From contig NZ_SPHO01000017.1 of the NCBI RefSeq assembly GCF_005845215.1, positions 1-64,000 on the forward strand: 64,000 nucleotides of DNA, written 5' to 3'. Below, piece by piece: positions 34,146 to 42,114 of the stretch. A program made the position numbers and the translations under genes. The DNA is from Clostridium sp. 1001271st1 H5. GTDB taxonomy: Bacteria; Bacillota; Clostridia; Lachnospirales; Lachnospiraceae. The notes under the pieces are model-generated. The model was not told where the DNA came from, ran no database searches, and saw only the letters and a list, made by a program, of their open reading frames with translations. Every line of letters begins with the position of its first letter. The first letter of the stretch is position 1.

Positions 34146-36434
34146 CTATATTAATCCTGCTTCTTTGAAATGCTTCACCATCTTCTGCGGGTCCATGGGC
34201 AGACTGTCCACTGCCACGCCTGTGGCGTTCAGCACAGCGTTGCGCACAGCCGGCGCAACTGGTATGGCCGGCGGCTCGCCAAGCGCCTTGTTTCCAAAGG
34301 GACCTGTGGGGTCGTCTAACTCTACAAAAAGCGCGTTTAAATCCGGCGTATCCATAGCTGTCGGAAGCTTATAGTCCAGCAGGTTATCGTTTAAGGGTCT
34401 TCCCTTTGCATCAAAGAGCAGTTCCTCGCTGAGGCCGTATCCCAGACCCATGCTCATGCCGCCGTGTACCTGGGCGGCTGCCAGCTTGGGGTTAATCAGT
34501 TTTCCGCTGTCGTGTACATTGACTATGTTGGTCACCTTCACCTTGCCCAAAGGCATATCCACTTCCACCTCCGCGAAGCAGACTCCGGTGGCAAATGTAT
34601 TGATTTTGCAATGGCTGGTGGCCTCTGCCGTAATATGTACAGAGCGGTCCAGGCTGTAAAATGCCGTGGTGGCCAGCTCCTCCATGGGAAGCAGCTGCTT
34701 TCCGGTCTCCTTATCCACAATGTGGTTATCCTCCACATCCAGAGTATCCTGGGGCATCTTCAGCATATATGCAGCGTAATCCAGTATCTTTTCCTTAAAT
34801 ATAGCGCCTGTTTTTTTCACTGCCATGCCGCTGACATAGGTCTGTCTGGAAGCATAAGCGCCGGTGTCAAAGGGACTTACGTCCGTATCCTGGGTGGACA
34901 GAATATTTACCTTGTCCTCCGTAATGCCCGTTACCTCCGCTGCCATCTGGGTGAACACGGTATCAGCGCCCTGGCCGATTTCCGTTGCGCCCATCTGCAG
35001 CTGCATGGAGCCGTCCTGGTTCAATATCATGCGGCAGGCCGCTGTTTCCAGGGATATGGGATATACGCCTGTCTTATAACAAAAAATTGCCATTCCGATT
35101 CCCTTGCGCACAGTTCCTGTCTGGTTCTCATATTCCTTCCGTTTCTCATCCCAATGGATGAATTCCCGTCCCTTTTCCATGCATTCTGCCAGTCCGTATG
35201 TATTGCATTTCACATGGGTGTGAGGGTCTTCGTAACCCGGCCTCATACAGTTCTTCTTTCTGAATTCCAGAGGGTCCATGCCGAGGGCCAGAGCCAGGTC
35301 GTCTGCCATGCATTCTGCCGCGAACGCAGCCTGGGGGATTCCATATCCCCTCATGGCGCCTCCTGTGGCCAGGTTGGTGTACACGGTCCAGGCATCGGAT
35401 TCCAGCACCTTTTCATCCTTGTAAATCTGCTTGAATTCATTGGATGAGTTGGCTACAATGGCATGGGCATGGGATGCATACCCGCCCTGGTTGGAATATG
35501 CCTCCAGTTTCCTGGCGACCAGGGTGCCGTCCTTCCTGGCAGCTGCCTTTACCTTGAATTCAATGGCGTGGCGCACTCTGGTGCAGCCCAGGGTTTCTTC
35601 CCTGGATATCTCCATCCTTACGCCCCGTCCTCCCACCTGGGTGGTAAGGAATGCATTTAAGGGCTCGTAGAGCACATCCTGCTTGTTGCCGAAGCCTCCG
35701 CCGATATAGGGCTTAATGACACGGATACGGCCCATGGGAAGTCCCAGCGCCTGGCTGATAACACGCCGCACAATATGGGGTATCTGGGTAGAGGTTGTGA
35801 CAATAATTCTTCCCTTTTCCATATAGGCAAATGAAATGGGCGTCTCTATATGGCAGTGCTGTACGCTCTGGGTCCGGTAGTCCTTCTCTATCTCCACCAG
35901 CTCCTCCGCCTTCACTGCTTCCCCATAGGTCCCCTGGCCCACCACAAAGGAGGAATGGGCAATGACATTTCCCGGCTTTTCATCGTGAAGCTGTGCAGCC
36001 CCCTCTGCCATGGCATCCTCCACAGTCAGCAGGGGGGCGTATTCCTCATACTCCACCTTCACCAGCCTGGCTGCCCTGGCTGCCGCGATTTCATCCTCTG
36101 CTATGACAGCGGCAATATCATCGCCGTAAACCCGCACCCTTGTATTGAGCAGTTTCCTGTCCGCAATATCCTGATGGGCCGTTTCCACGGACCATGGATG
36201 GCCGGGGGTGGGGAACTGGATATCCGGTACATCGAAGCAGGTGACTATCTTCACTACCCCCGGCACCTTCTGTGCTTCTTCCAAATCAAAGCTTTTTACC
36301 ACGCCGTTGGCGATGGTGCTGCGTATAACCTTTGCCACCAGAAGTCCCTGGGGCTCTAAATCGGCTGTATACCTGGCACTGCCTGTGACCTTATCAAATG
36401 CGTCAACGCGGGTCATGTTTTTACCAATTCCCAT
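34146..36434 (-). CDS. Xanthine dehydrogenase-type molybdenum-binding subunit
   Basis: A 762-residue molybdopterin subunit with the expected aldehyde-oxidase/xanthine-dehydrogenase layout. It has an N-terminal domain (VDAFDKVTGSARYTADL), KPYIGGGFGNKQD, GGAMRGYGIPQAAFAAE near 360, MGATEIGQGADTVFTQMAAEV near 480 and a C-terminal GMSMGLGYGLSEELLF. It should hydroxylate hypoxanthine or xanthine; a related purine is possible. The ATG at 36434 has AAGGAGG upstream; a longer reading begins with TTG. The operon partners, guanine deaminase and a purine permease, support a purine substrate. Mo-cofactor maturation genes are not in the window. Confidence 0.88.
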   Translation of the reverse strand: MGIGKNMTRVDAFDKVTGSARYTADLEPQGLLVAKVIRSTIANGVVKSFDLEEAQKVPGVVKIVTCFDVPDIQFPTPGHPWSVETAHQDIADRKLLNTRVRVYGDDIAAVIAEDEIAAARAARLVKVEYEEYAPLLTVEDAMAEGAAQLHDEKPGNVIAHSSFVVGQGTYGEAVKAEELVEIEKDYRTQSVQHCHIETPISFAYMEKGRIIVTTSTQIPHIVRRVISQALGLPMGRIRVIKPYIGGGFGNKQDVLYEPLNAFLTTQVGGRGVRMEISREETLGCTRVRHAIEFKVKAAARKDGTLVARKLEAYSNQGGYASHAHAIVANSSNEFKQIYKDEKVLESDAWTVYTNLATGGAMRGYGIPQAAFAAECMADDLALALGMDPLEFRKKNCMRPGYEDPHTHVKCNTYGLAECMEKGREFIHWDEKRKEYENQTGTVRKGIGMAIFCYKTGVYPISLETAACRMILNQDGSMQLQMGATEIGQGADTVFTQMAAEVTGITEDKVNILSTQDTDVSPFDTGAYASRQTYVSGMAVKKTGAIFKEKILDYAAYMLKMPQDTLDVEDNHIVDKETGKQLLPMEELATTAFYSLDRSVHITAEATSHCKINTFATGVCFAEVEVDMPLGKVKVTNIVNVHDSGKLINPKLAAAQVHGGMSMGLGYGLSEELLFDAKGRPLNDNLLDYKLPTAMDTPDLNALFVELDDPTGPFGNKALGEPPAIPVAPAVRNAVLNATGVAVDSLPMDPQKMVKHFKEAGLI

Positions 36435-36463
36435 GGTGTGCTCTACCTCCTTATCTTGAATGC

Positions 36464-36490
36464 GCAAACGCCTGTATACCAGGCGTCTGC
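36464..36490 (-). other. Intercistronic hairpin between permease and molybdenum-subunit genes
   Basis: On the minus strand 11-base arms (36464-36474 and 36480-36490) pair fully, with one G-U pair and a five-base loop. No T-run follows, so it is more likely an mRNA stability or processing element than a terminator. The downstream ribosome site starts about 20 bases later. Confidence 0.5.
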
Positions 36491-36509
36491 ATTATATATG
36501 TGACACGTT

Positions 36510-37904
36510 TTAAATTAATACATATTTAAGAACAAACAGTACTGCCAGAATGTACATCAGAAGGCTGATTTTCTTCTCCTTTGCATGGCCTGTTGCCACA
36601 TTGATAACCACGTAGGAGATAACGCCCATTGCGATACCTTCGGAAATGCTGTACATGAAAGGCATGGCGATGATAGCGATGTAGCTTGGGATTGCCTCTG
36701 TAAAGTCGTTGAAGTCAATCTTCAGGATGGAGCTAATCATCAGGAAACCTACGATAATCAGAGCCGGAGCCGTTGCAAAGGACGGAATGGCTAAGAAAAT
36801 CGGTGACAGGAACAGGGACAGTCCGAAGAAAATAGCTGCCACTACGGCTGTAAGGCCTGTTCTTCCGCCTTCAGCAACGCCGGAAGCGCTCTCAACGAAT
36901 GTGGTGGTGGTAGAGGTACCGAATACAGCGCCCAGGGAGGTACCGACGGCATCAGACAGAAGAGCGCCTCTGATATTAGGAAGCTTTCCGTCCTTATCCA
37001 GCATATTGGCCTTGGATGCAACGCCAATCAGTGTTCCCAGGGTATCGAACATATCCACAAACAGGAATGCAAACATGATGGTTACGAAGTTTAAGGACAG
37101 GATGCCGCTGAAATCCATCTTAAAGAAGGTGGGAGCCATGCTCTGGATACCGAAACCGCTGGAGAAATCAGGCAGTACGCTGAACATTCCCAGCTCTGCA
37201 TTTGGCTGGTACAGCCCGGTCACTTCGCAGATAATACCCAAAATCCATGTGATGAGAATACCCCAGAGGATGTTTCCCTTTACGTTCTTAACAACCAGGA
37301 TACCGGTGATAAGGACACCAACCAGGGCCAGCAATACAGTGATTCCAACCGAGTTAAATGTTCCTGCTTCCAGAGAGCCTTTGAATGAAAATACAGATAC
37401 AAGAGTGGCGCTCTCCACCACGATTTTAGCGTTCTGCAAACCGATGAATGCAATGAAAAGTCCGATACCTGCGGATACTGCATGTTTCAGATTCATGGGA
37501 ATGGCGTTGAAAATGGCTTCACGCACATTGGTAAGGGACAGTGCAATGAAGATAAGACCTTCCACGAATACGGCTGCCAGAGCCATCTGCCAGGTATAAC
37601 CCATCTGGAGTACTACGGTGTAAGCAAAGTAAGCATTCAGTCCCATGCCGGGCGCCAGCACAAAGGGATAATTGGCAAATGCGGCCATCAGCAGGGTGGC
37701 AACCAGGGATGCAAGGGCGGTGGCTGTAAAGACAGCACCTCTGTCCATTCCCGTGGCGCTCAGGATGTTCGGGTTCACTGCAAGGATATAGGCCATTGTC
37801 ATGAATGTAGTAATACCGGCAATGATTTCTGTCTTGACATCTGTGTGATTTTCCGATAGGTGAAATACTTTTTCCAGGAATCCCTGATTTGATTTGTTCT
37901 CCAT
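36510..37904 (-). CDS. NCS2-family purine permease (AzgA/PbuG-like)
   Basis: A 464-residue integral membrane protein with about 12-14 helices. It has ITTFMTMAYILAVNPNIL near the start, NYPFVLAPGMGLNAYFAY near 80, and the AzgA-type motif GTSTTTTFVESASGVAEGGRTG near 325. These place it in the hypoxanthine/guanine/adenine branch of NCS2 rather than the uracil/xanthine branch. It imports purine bases by proton symport. GGAGGTATG lies before the ATG. Position between guanine deaminase and xanthine dehydrogenase, behind a guanine riboswitch, supports guanine or hypoxanthine as substrate. Confidence 0.87.
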   Translation of the reverse strand: MENKSNQGFLEKVFHLSENHTDVKTEIIAGITTFMTMAYILAVNPNILSATGMDRGAVFTATALASLVATLLMAAFANYPFVLAPGMGLNAYFAYTVVLQMGYTWQMALAAVFVEGLIFIALSLTNVREAIFNAIPMNLKHAVSAGIGLFIAFIGLQNAKIVVESATLVSVFSFKGSLEAGTFNSVGITVLLALVGVLITGILVVKNVKGNILWGILITWILGIICEVTGLYQPNAELGMFSVLPDFSSGFGIQSMAPTFFKMDFSGILSLNFVTIMFAFLFVDMFDTLGTLIGVASKANMLDKDGKLPNIRGALLSDAVGTSLGAVFGTSTTTTFVESASGVAEGGRTGLTAVVAAIFFGLSLFLSPIFLAIPSFATAPALIIVGFLMISSILKIDFNDFTEAIPSYIAIIAMPFMYSISEGIAMGVISYVVINVATGHAKEKKISLLMYILAVLFVLKYVLI

Positions 37905-38030
37905 ACTTCATACCTCCTTGAATTCTTACCTATAGTTTTCCGCTGTTTCTATTTAAAAGAACGGTACCCCTTTCCGTTCCTTTTGTACTTATTCAGTTTT
38001 CATTTAAAACATGTACCGTTATATGTTCCA

Positions 38031-39302
38031 TTAAAATATTTTGTTTCCGGCCACATACTTGGCGTCAATGTGGCGCTCATCCGACAGATAGATAAACCGC
38101 TCCAGCCGTTCCTTCAGGCTCAGAGGCTGAGGATGCTTAAGGCTTTCGTCGTTCAGCACCAGTACATCCATCTCATAGCCTTCCTCAAAACTTCCGGCCT
38201 TTCCGAAGAACCCGCCTCCGCCTTTTGTTCCCAGGTAAAATGCCTCCTCCGCCGTAAGGGGCTTCAGTGTTTCATCCACCAGCCTCCAGCGCAGCTTTGA
38301 CACCTGGATGGCGTCGGCCATGGCCCTGAATACGGACTCTCCCGCACCTCCGGCCACATCGGTTCCCAGTCCTGTGGGGATTCCCTGCTCCAGATATGCC
38401 CTGACAGGCGCAATGCCCGAGGACAGGTTGGTGTTGGACTGCGGACAATGGGCCACGTATACGCCGTTGTCCCTCATCCTCCGGATTTCCTGTTCCGGCG
38501 GCCATACGCAGTGAGCCATAATGGTCTTCACGCCATTGCCGAACATGCCGAAATGGTCATATGCGTCGCCGTAAAACTCAGACCACGGGCACAGTTCCTT
38601 CACCCAGTCAATCTCTCCCTTGTTTTCCGACAGATGGGACTGGACCGGAAGTTCATACTCAATCTGAATCTTCCTGAGCTCTTCCATCAATGTGTCGGAG
38701 CAGGTGGGAATGAACCTTGGCGTAAGGATGGGAACCGTGTTCCTGTACCTTCCCTTTATGTCCTCCAGCCACTGCCTGGTTTCCCTCAGGGATTCCTCTG
38801 TCTCCTCCACCAGGATATCCGGGCTGTTCCGGTCCATGTTGACCTTGCCTACCATGGTCTTAAGTCCGGTGTCCTCCATCAAATCCATGAGAAGCTCCGT
38901 GGCCTCCCTGTGCATGGTTGCAAATATACAAGCCCTTGTGGTTGCACTGTGTTTCATGTTTTCCGCAAATATGGTATATGCCTTCCTGGCGTACTCCATA
39001 TCGCTGTACTTGGCCTCTTCAGGAAATGTCCGCGTGTTCAGCCATTCCAACAGTTCAAGGTCCATACCTAGTCCCCTGAATGAATACTGCGGGGCATGGA
39101 GATGAAGGTCCGTAAGACCCGGCACAATCAGCCTGTCTCCATAATCCGTCAGAGGAAATCCTGCATACATCTGCGGAAGCTCTTTGTACACGCCGGCTGA
39201 TTTGCCATCCGTACATACCAGATATCCCTGCTCCACACATATCAGTGTGCGGGAATCCTGGCTGTAGCAGATATTGCCTTTTAATACAAAATTCTCTGCC
39301 AT
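38031..39302 (-). CDS. guaD: Guanine deaminase
   Basis: A 423-residue amidohydrolase that would convert guanine to xanthine and ammonia. Metal ligands appear in LTDLHLHAPQYSFRGLGMD near residue 66, LPVQSHLSENKGEIDWV near 215, IMAHCVWPPEQEI near 262 and GLGTDVAGG near 313. The LHLHAPQ and LLEWLNTRTFP segments are typical of GuaD rather than of other amidohydrolases. AAGGAGG sits before the ATG. It is the first gene of the purine operon, directly behind the guanine riboswitch, so its product feeds xanthine to the downstream dehydrogenase. Confidence 0.9.
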   Translation of the reverse strand: MAENFVLKGNICYSQDSRTLICVEQGYLVCTDGKSAGVYKELPQMYAGFPLTDYGDRLIVPGLTDLHLHAPQYSFRGLGMDLELLEWLNTRTFPEEAKYSDMEYARKAYTIFAENMKHSATTRACIFATMHREATELLMDLMEDTGLKTMVGKVNMDRNSPDILVEETEESLRETRQWLEDIKGRYRNTVPILTPRFIPTCSDTLMEELRKIQIEYELPVQSHLSENKGEIDWVKELCPWSEFYGDAYDHFGMFGNGVKTIMAHCVWPPEQEIRRMRDNGVYVAHCPQSNTNLSSGIAPVRAYLEQGIPTGLGTDVAGGAGESVFRAMADAIQVSKLRWRLVDETLKPLTAEEAFYLGTKGGGGFFGKAGSFEEGYEMDVLVLNDESLKHPQPLSLKERLERFIYLSDERHIDAKYVAGNKIF

Positions 39303-39398
39303 ATGCTCCTCCTTTTCCGTGATACGCCGGTAACCGGCGCATCCTTGTATTCACCCGTACAGCGGCGGGCCCGGGCTTTCATATGCATTTTTGCACAC

Positions 39399-39468
39399 AA
39401 AAAAACCACCGCTGTTCCTAAGGCTCCACATCAGCCTGTCTCCGGCGCCCCGGGCAGTACCTGATGTG
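39399..39468 (-). terminator. Putative riboswitch expression platform (competing terminator)
   Basis: On the minus strand GCGGTGGTT, just before seven Ts (39399-39405), can pair with AACTACCGT in the aptamer's P3 arm and L3 loop (about 39487-39496). A hairpin CACATCAG/CTGATGTG with an inner CCGG/CCGG lies between and would shorten the loop. If this terminator forms only when the aptamer is unfolded, ligand binding would allow transcription of the operon. The pairing is read by eye and not energy-checked. Confidence 0.45.
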
Positions 39469-39537
39469 AAAACTTATAGTCAACTATTACGGTAGTTGGT
39501 AGAAACGCTCAACCTATCTTGAGCATATATAAGTTTT
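39469..39537 (-). promoter_or_regulatory. Guanine-type purine riboswitch aptamer
   Basis: On the minus strand the three-stem purine aptamer is complete. P1 is a perfect 10-bp stem AAAACTTATA/TATAAGTTTT. P2 is GCTCAA/TTGAGC with loop GATAGG, and P3 is CAACTA/TAGTTG with loop CCGTAA. The J2/3 core reads GTTTCTAC and J3/1 reads ACTAT, with the C that selects guanine over adenine. Both loops are six bases, one shorter than the usual seven, if the closing pairs form. It precedes guaD, the purine permease and xanthine dehydrogenase. Confidence 0.88.
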
Positions 39538-39582
39538 GAATACTTATACGTCTATTCAATTGTGTCATCTTCTGACATCTTG

Positions 39583-39612
39583 AGTCTATCACATTAGACA
39601 ACTTAATGTCAA
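39583..39612 (-). promoter_or_regulatory. Promoter of the purine operon
   Basis: TTGACA (39607-39612, minus strand), an 18-base spacer and TAGACT (39583-39588) preceded by TGA, which gives an extended -10. The predicted start near 39576 lies about 40 bases ahead of the riboswitch aptamer. Confidence 0.65.
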
Positions 39613-39796
39613 TATATCTTGTGCTTTTTGTGCATTTTCTACATTTTGTCTAAATATTTTGGCAGATATATGAAATCCCTCCCTTTTCTTTGTGCGAAAC
39701 CAATATTCTTTCAAAAATATAACGGTGCAGTCTGATGCAGGATTCTAATATAGGATATTCTGTTCCGGGAAATTCAGCCCCTGAGAAGCAGCGCTG

Positions 39797-39848
39797 AAAA
39801 AATGCCCTGGAAACCGCTGAAAGCCGCAGCTATTCCAAGGCATTTTTT
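39797..39848. terminator. Terminator downstream of ktrA
   Basis: AAAAAATGCC (39797-39806) pairs with GGCATTTTTT (39839-39848), with an inner GGAA/TTCC pairing. T-runs flank it on both strands. It lies about 30 bases past the ktrA stop codon. Confidence 0.75.
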
Positions 39849-39876
39849 CACGCAAACAATACCGCACCATTTCCCT

Positions 39877-40551
39877 CTACCGGACCAAATCATCTGCCAG
39901 ACCCTTAATCTTCTCCCGTTCCCCAATCACAATCACGGTGTCATCATCCTGGAACACATAGTCCGGGCTGACATCGGTGGTCAGCCATCCGCCTCTGGTA
40001 ATGGCGATGATGTTAATGCCATACCGGTTCCTCAGCTGGGCGTCCCGCACAGACTGGCCTGTGAGCTTTCTGGTGGTCTTTATTTCGGATATATCCACAT
40101 TCTGGTCCAGCTCAAAGAGATTGAATATGCGCTTAGAGATAAGCCTCCTTGCCAGACGGACCGCCATATCCTTTTCCGGATATACCACCTGGGCTCCGAT
40201 TTTCTCCAGAATTTCTCCCTGTTCCGGACTGTTGGCCTTGGCCACCACCTGAGGCACGCCCAGATTGATTACATTGAGAGTGGTGAGGATACTCACATCC
40301 ACCTTATCGCCAATGCAGACCACCACCACATCGCAGTTTTGTATTCCTGTCTCCCGAAGCGTCTCCTTCTGCAAATCCTTTACCACATACGCGTGTTCCG
40401 TATAAGTCCTGGCCTGCCGTATCTTTTCCTCGCTGCGGTCCAGCACCATAAGCTCCTTATCCGCCTCTGCCAGGGTTGACGCCAGGGCGCTTCCAAACCG
40501 TCCCAGACCTATGATTCCATAGGACATTGCCTCTGTCTGTTTTCGTGCCAT
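39877..40551 (-). CDS. ktrA: KtrA/TrkA-type potassium channel gating subunit
   Basis: A 224-residue RCK protein that sits as a ring under the KtrB channel and gates it. Residues about 10-130 are an RCK_N Rossmann domain beginning GIIGLGRFGSALA with the nucleotide-binding GxGxxG, and conserved DRSEEKI. The C-terminal RCK_C domain (about 140-220) binds a regulatory ligand, often c-di-AMP. The ATG at 40551 has GAGGAGG upstream; the longer frame to 40572 does not. It follows ktrB with about 100 bases between. Confidence 0.87.
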   Translation of the reverse strand: MARKQTEAMSYGIIGLGRFGSALASTLAEADKELMVLDRSEEKIRQARTYTEHAYVVKDLQKETLRETGIQNCDVVVVCIGDKVDVSILTTLNVINLGVPQVVAKANSPEQGEILEKIGAQVVYPEKDMAVRLARRLISKRIFNLFELDQNVDISEIKTTRKLTGQSVRDAQLRNRYGINIIAITRGGWLTTDVSPDYVFQDDDTVIVIGEREKIKGLADDLVR

Positions 40552-40656
40552 ACTAAAACCTCCTCTATCCATTCAAAATGTGCTTATTATTTAATTTCAT
40601 AAATGTTTAAAATGCTTTGTCAGGTATGCCATCCCATACCTGTCAAAGCTCCGCTT

Positions 40657-41949
40657 TTATCCGATGGAAATGCTTCCCTCTGCATAGGAAACTGATTTCG
40701 TGGGCTTGAATACCCAGATTGTTACGATGGTTAATGGTCCCAGTCTGCCGATATACATCACCAGTACCTCCAGAAGCTTGCTGAGGGAGCTGAGTCCCGG
40801 CGTTATGCCGGTGGACAGGCCCACGGTGCCGAAGGCGGACGTGATTTCAAACAGGATATCCTCAAAGGGAATGGCCGGTTCCAGGATACACATGAAAAAG
40901 GTTCCAAGACACACCACCAGGGCCGACAGGGCCGTCACAATGGCGGCCTTGTAAAATGCCTCCTGGGGAATCCGGTAATGGAAGGCATGCGGCTCCTCAT
41001 TGCAGGCCGCGCCTTTTATAGTGTGAAACAGGGTAAACAGTGTGCTGGTCTTGATACCGCCGCCCGTGGAACCCGGCGAAGCTCCGATGAACATGAGCAG
41101 GGCCACGGTCAGCAGACCGGCTGAGGTAAATTCTCCCAGGGGAAAGGTGGAAAAGCCGGCTGTCCTGGCAGATACACTGGTAAAGAATGCGCCCAGCCAT
41201 GTGATGTCCTCTGTCAGCCAAATCAGGATTGTCCCGGATACCAGAAGAATCAGGGTGGTCACAATCACTGCCTTGGAGTGGAGACACAGCTTCTTAAAGG
41301 ACCGGTTCTTCACCAGGTCCATGATTACCAGAAATCCCAGGCCTCCGAATATAATCAGTCCGGCTGTGGTCAGATTCAGCAGCACATTGTCCTGATATCC
41401 CGTCAGATTCTTCAGCCCTCCCAGGATGTCAAAGCCTGAATTGTTAAATGCAGCCACAGAGTGGAACAGACTGATTCCCAGGGCCTTAAAAGGCGGATAA
41501 TCCCTGGAAAATACCAGGAAGCTGAGGACTGCCCCCACCCCCTCAAAACAAAGAGTGGTCATCAGTACGTTTCTCACCAGGCAGACGATTCCCCTGCCCG
41601 AATCCAGGTTAAGTGCTTCCTTTACCAGAAGCCGTTCCTTTAAATTCACCCTCCTGCCAAGGGCCAGAATCACACCCACGCCCACAGAGGTCACCCCCAG
41701 CCCGCCAATCTGAATCAGCAGGGCTACCACGGTCTGGCCCAGAGCCGTGTAGGTATCGGCTGTATCCACGGCAATCAGGCCAGTGACGCACACAGCGCTG
41801 GTGGATGTAAACAGGGCATCCACATAATGAAGCTTTACTCCCGGCTTTACGCACACCGGCAGCATCAGTAAAAAAGAACCTGTAAGGATAACAGCCAGGA
41901 AACCAATGGCAATGATTCTGGCCGGAGACTGCCTTTCCAGATACTTCAT
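40657..41949 (-). CDS. ktrB: KtrB/TrkH-type potassium channel subunit
   Basis: A 430-residue integral membrane potassium uptake protein. Four repeated membrane-pore-membrane units are visible. Selectivity-filter loops include STSAVCVTGLIAVDT, AFNNSGFDIL, SARTAGFSTFPL and ITSAFGTVGLSTGIT, each with the conserved pore Gly. The STGGGIKTSTLF segment is the gating-region motif of the family. It pairs with KtrA, and the divergent KdpDE-like genes suggest control by potassium or turgor. The ATG follows AGGAGGTG. Confidence 0.88.
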   Translation of the reverse strand: MKYLERQSPARIIAIGFLAVILTGSFLLMLPVCVKPGVKLHYVDALFTSTSAVCVTGLIAVDTADTYTALGQTVVALLIQIGGLGVTSVGVGVILALGRRVNLKERLLVKEALNLDSGRGIVCLVRNVLMTTLCFEGVGAVLSFLVFSRDYPPFKALGISLFHSVAAFNNSGFDILGGLKNLTGYQDNVLLNLTTAGLIIFGGLGFLVIMDLVKNRSFKKLCLHSKAVIVTTLILLVSGTILIWLTEDITWLGAFFTSVSARTAGFSTFPLGEFTSAGLLTVALLMFIGASPGSTGGGIKTSTLFTLFHTIKGAACNEEPHAFHYRIPQEAFYKAAIVTALSALVVCLGTFFMCILEPAIPFEDILFEITSAFGTVGLSTGITPGLSSLSKLLEVLVMYIGRLGPLTIVTIWVFKPTKSVSYAEGSISIG

Positions 41950-42020
41950 GTAATCACCTCCTAGTGCCTTCAGCTTACCACTAAGGGCATAAAGCAGGTA
42001 TAACGGAACCAGCTCCGGTA

Positions 42021-42080
42021 TAAAGATTATGTAAAGATTCTATAAAGATACAGTCATTTATTTCAAAGATATGGTATACT
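42021..42080 (+). promoter_or_regulatory. Three 11-bp-spaced direct repeats and -10 element ahead of kdpD-like gene
   Basis: TAAAGATT (42021), TAAAGATT (42032) and TAAAGATA (42043) repeat exactly every 11 bases. A TATACT (42075-42080) follows with no good -35, as in promoters activated by OmpR-family regulators, whose sites are direct repeats on one face of the helix. The region also lies upstream of the divergent ktrB gene. KdpE, encoded downstream, is the natural candidate to bind. Confidence 0.6.
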
Positions 42081-42114
42081 GTCCAGGTAGACAATGAAGG
42101 AGGTTTTTCAATCC

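Larger units (their letters stand above)
39303..39876. other. Regulatory region upstream of the purine operon
   Basis: No gene is supported in these 574 bases. From right to left on the minus strand they hold the ktrA terminator (39797-39848), an AT-rich stretch, a strong promoter (39583-39612), the guanine riboswitch aptamer (39469-39537), an intervening hairpin CACATCAG/CTGATGTG (about 39427-39468), a seven-T run (39399-39405) and the guaD ribosome site. Confidence 0.7.

Noticed and set aside
36709-37599. 296-codon plus-strand frame opposite the purine permease
   Set aside because: It is the complement of a strongly supported membrane-protein gene; composition and lack of a ribosome site mark it as a shadow.
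41950-42114. Looked for a c-di-AMP (ydaO-type) riboswitch ahead of ktrB
   Set aside because: The shared intergenic region is only 165 bases and shows no ydaO core; only direct repeats and promoter elements are visible.
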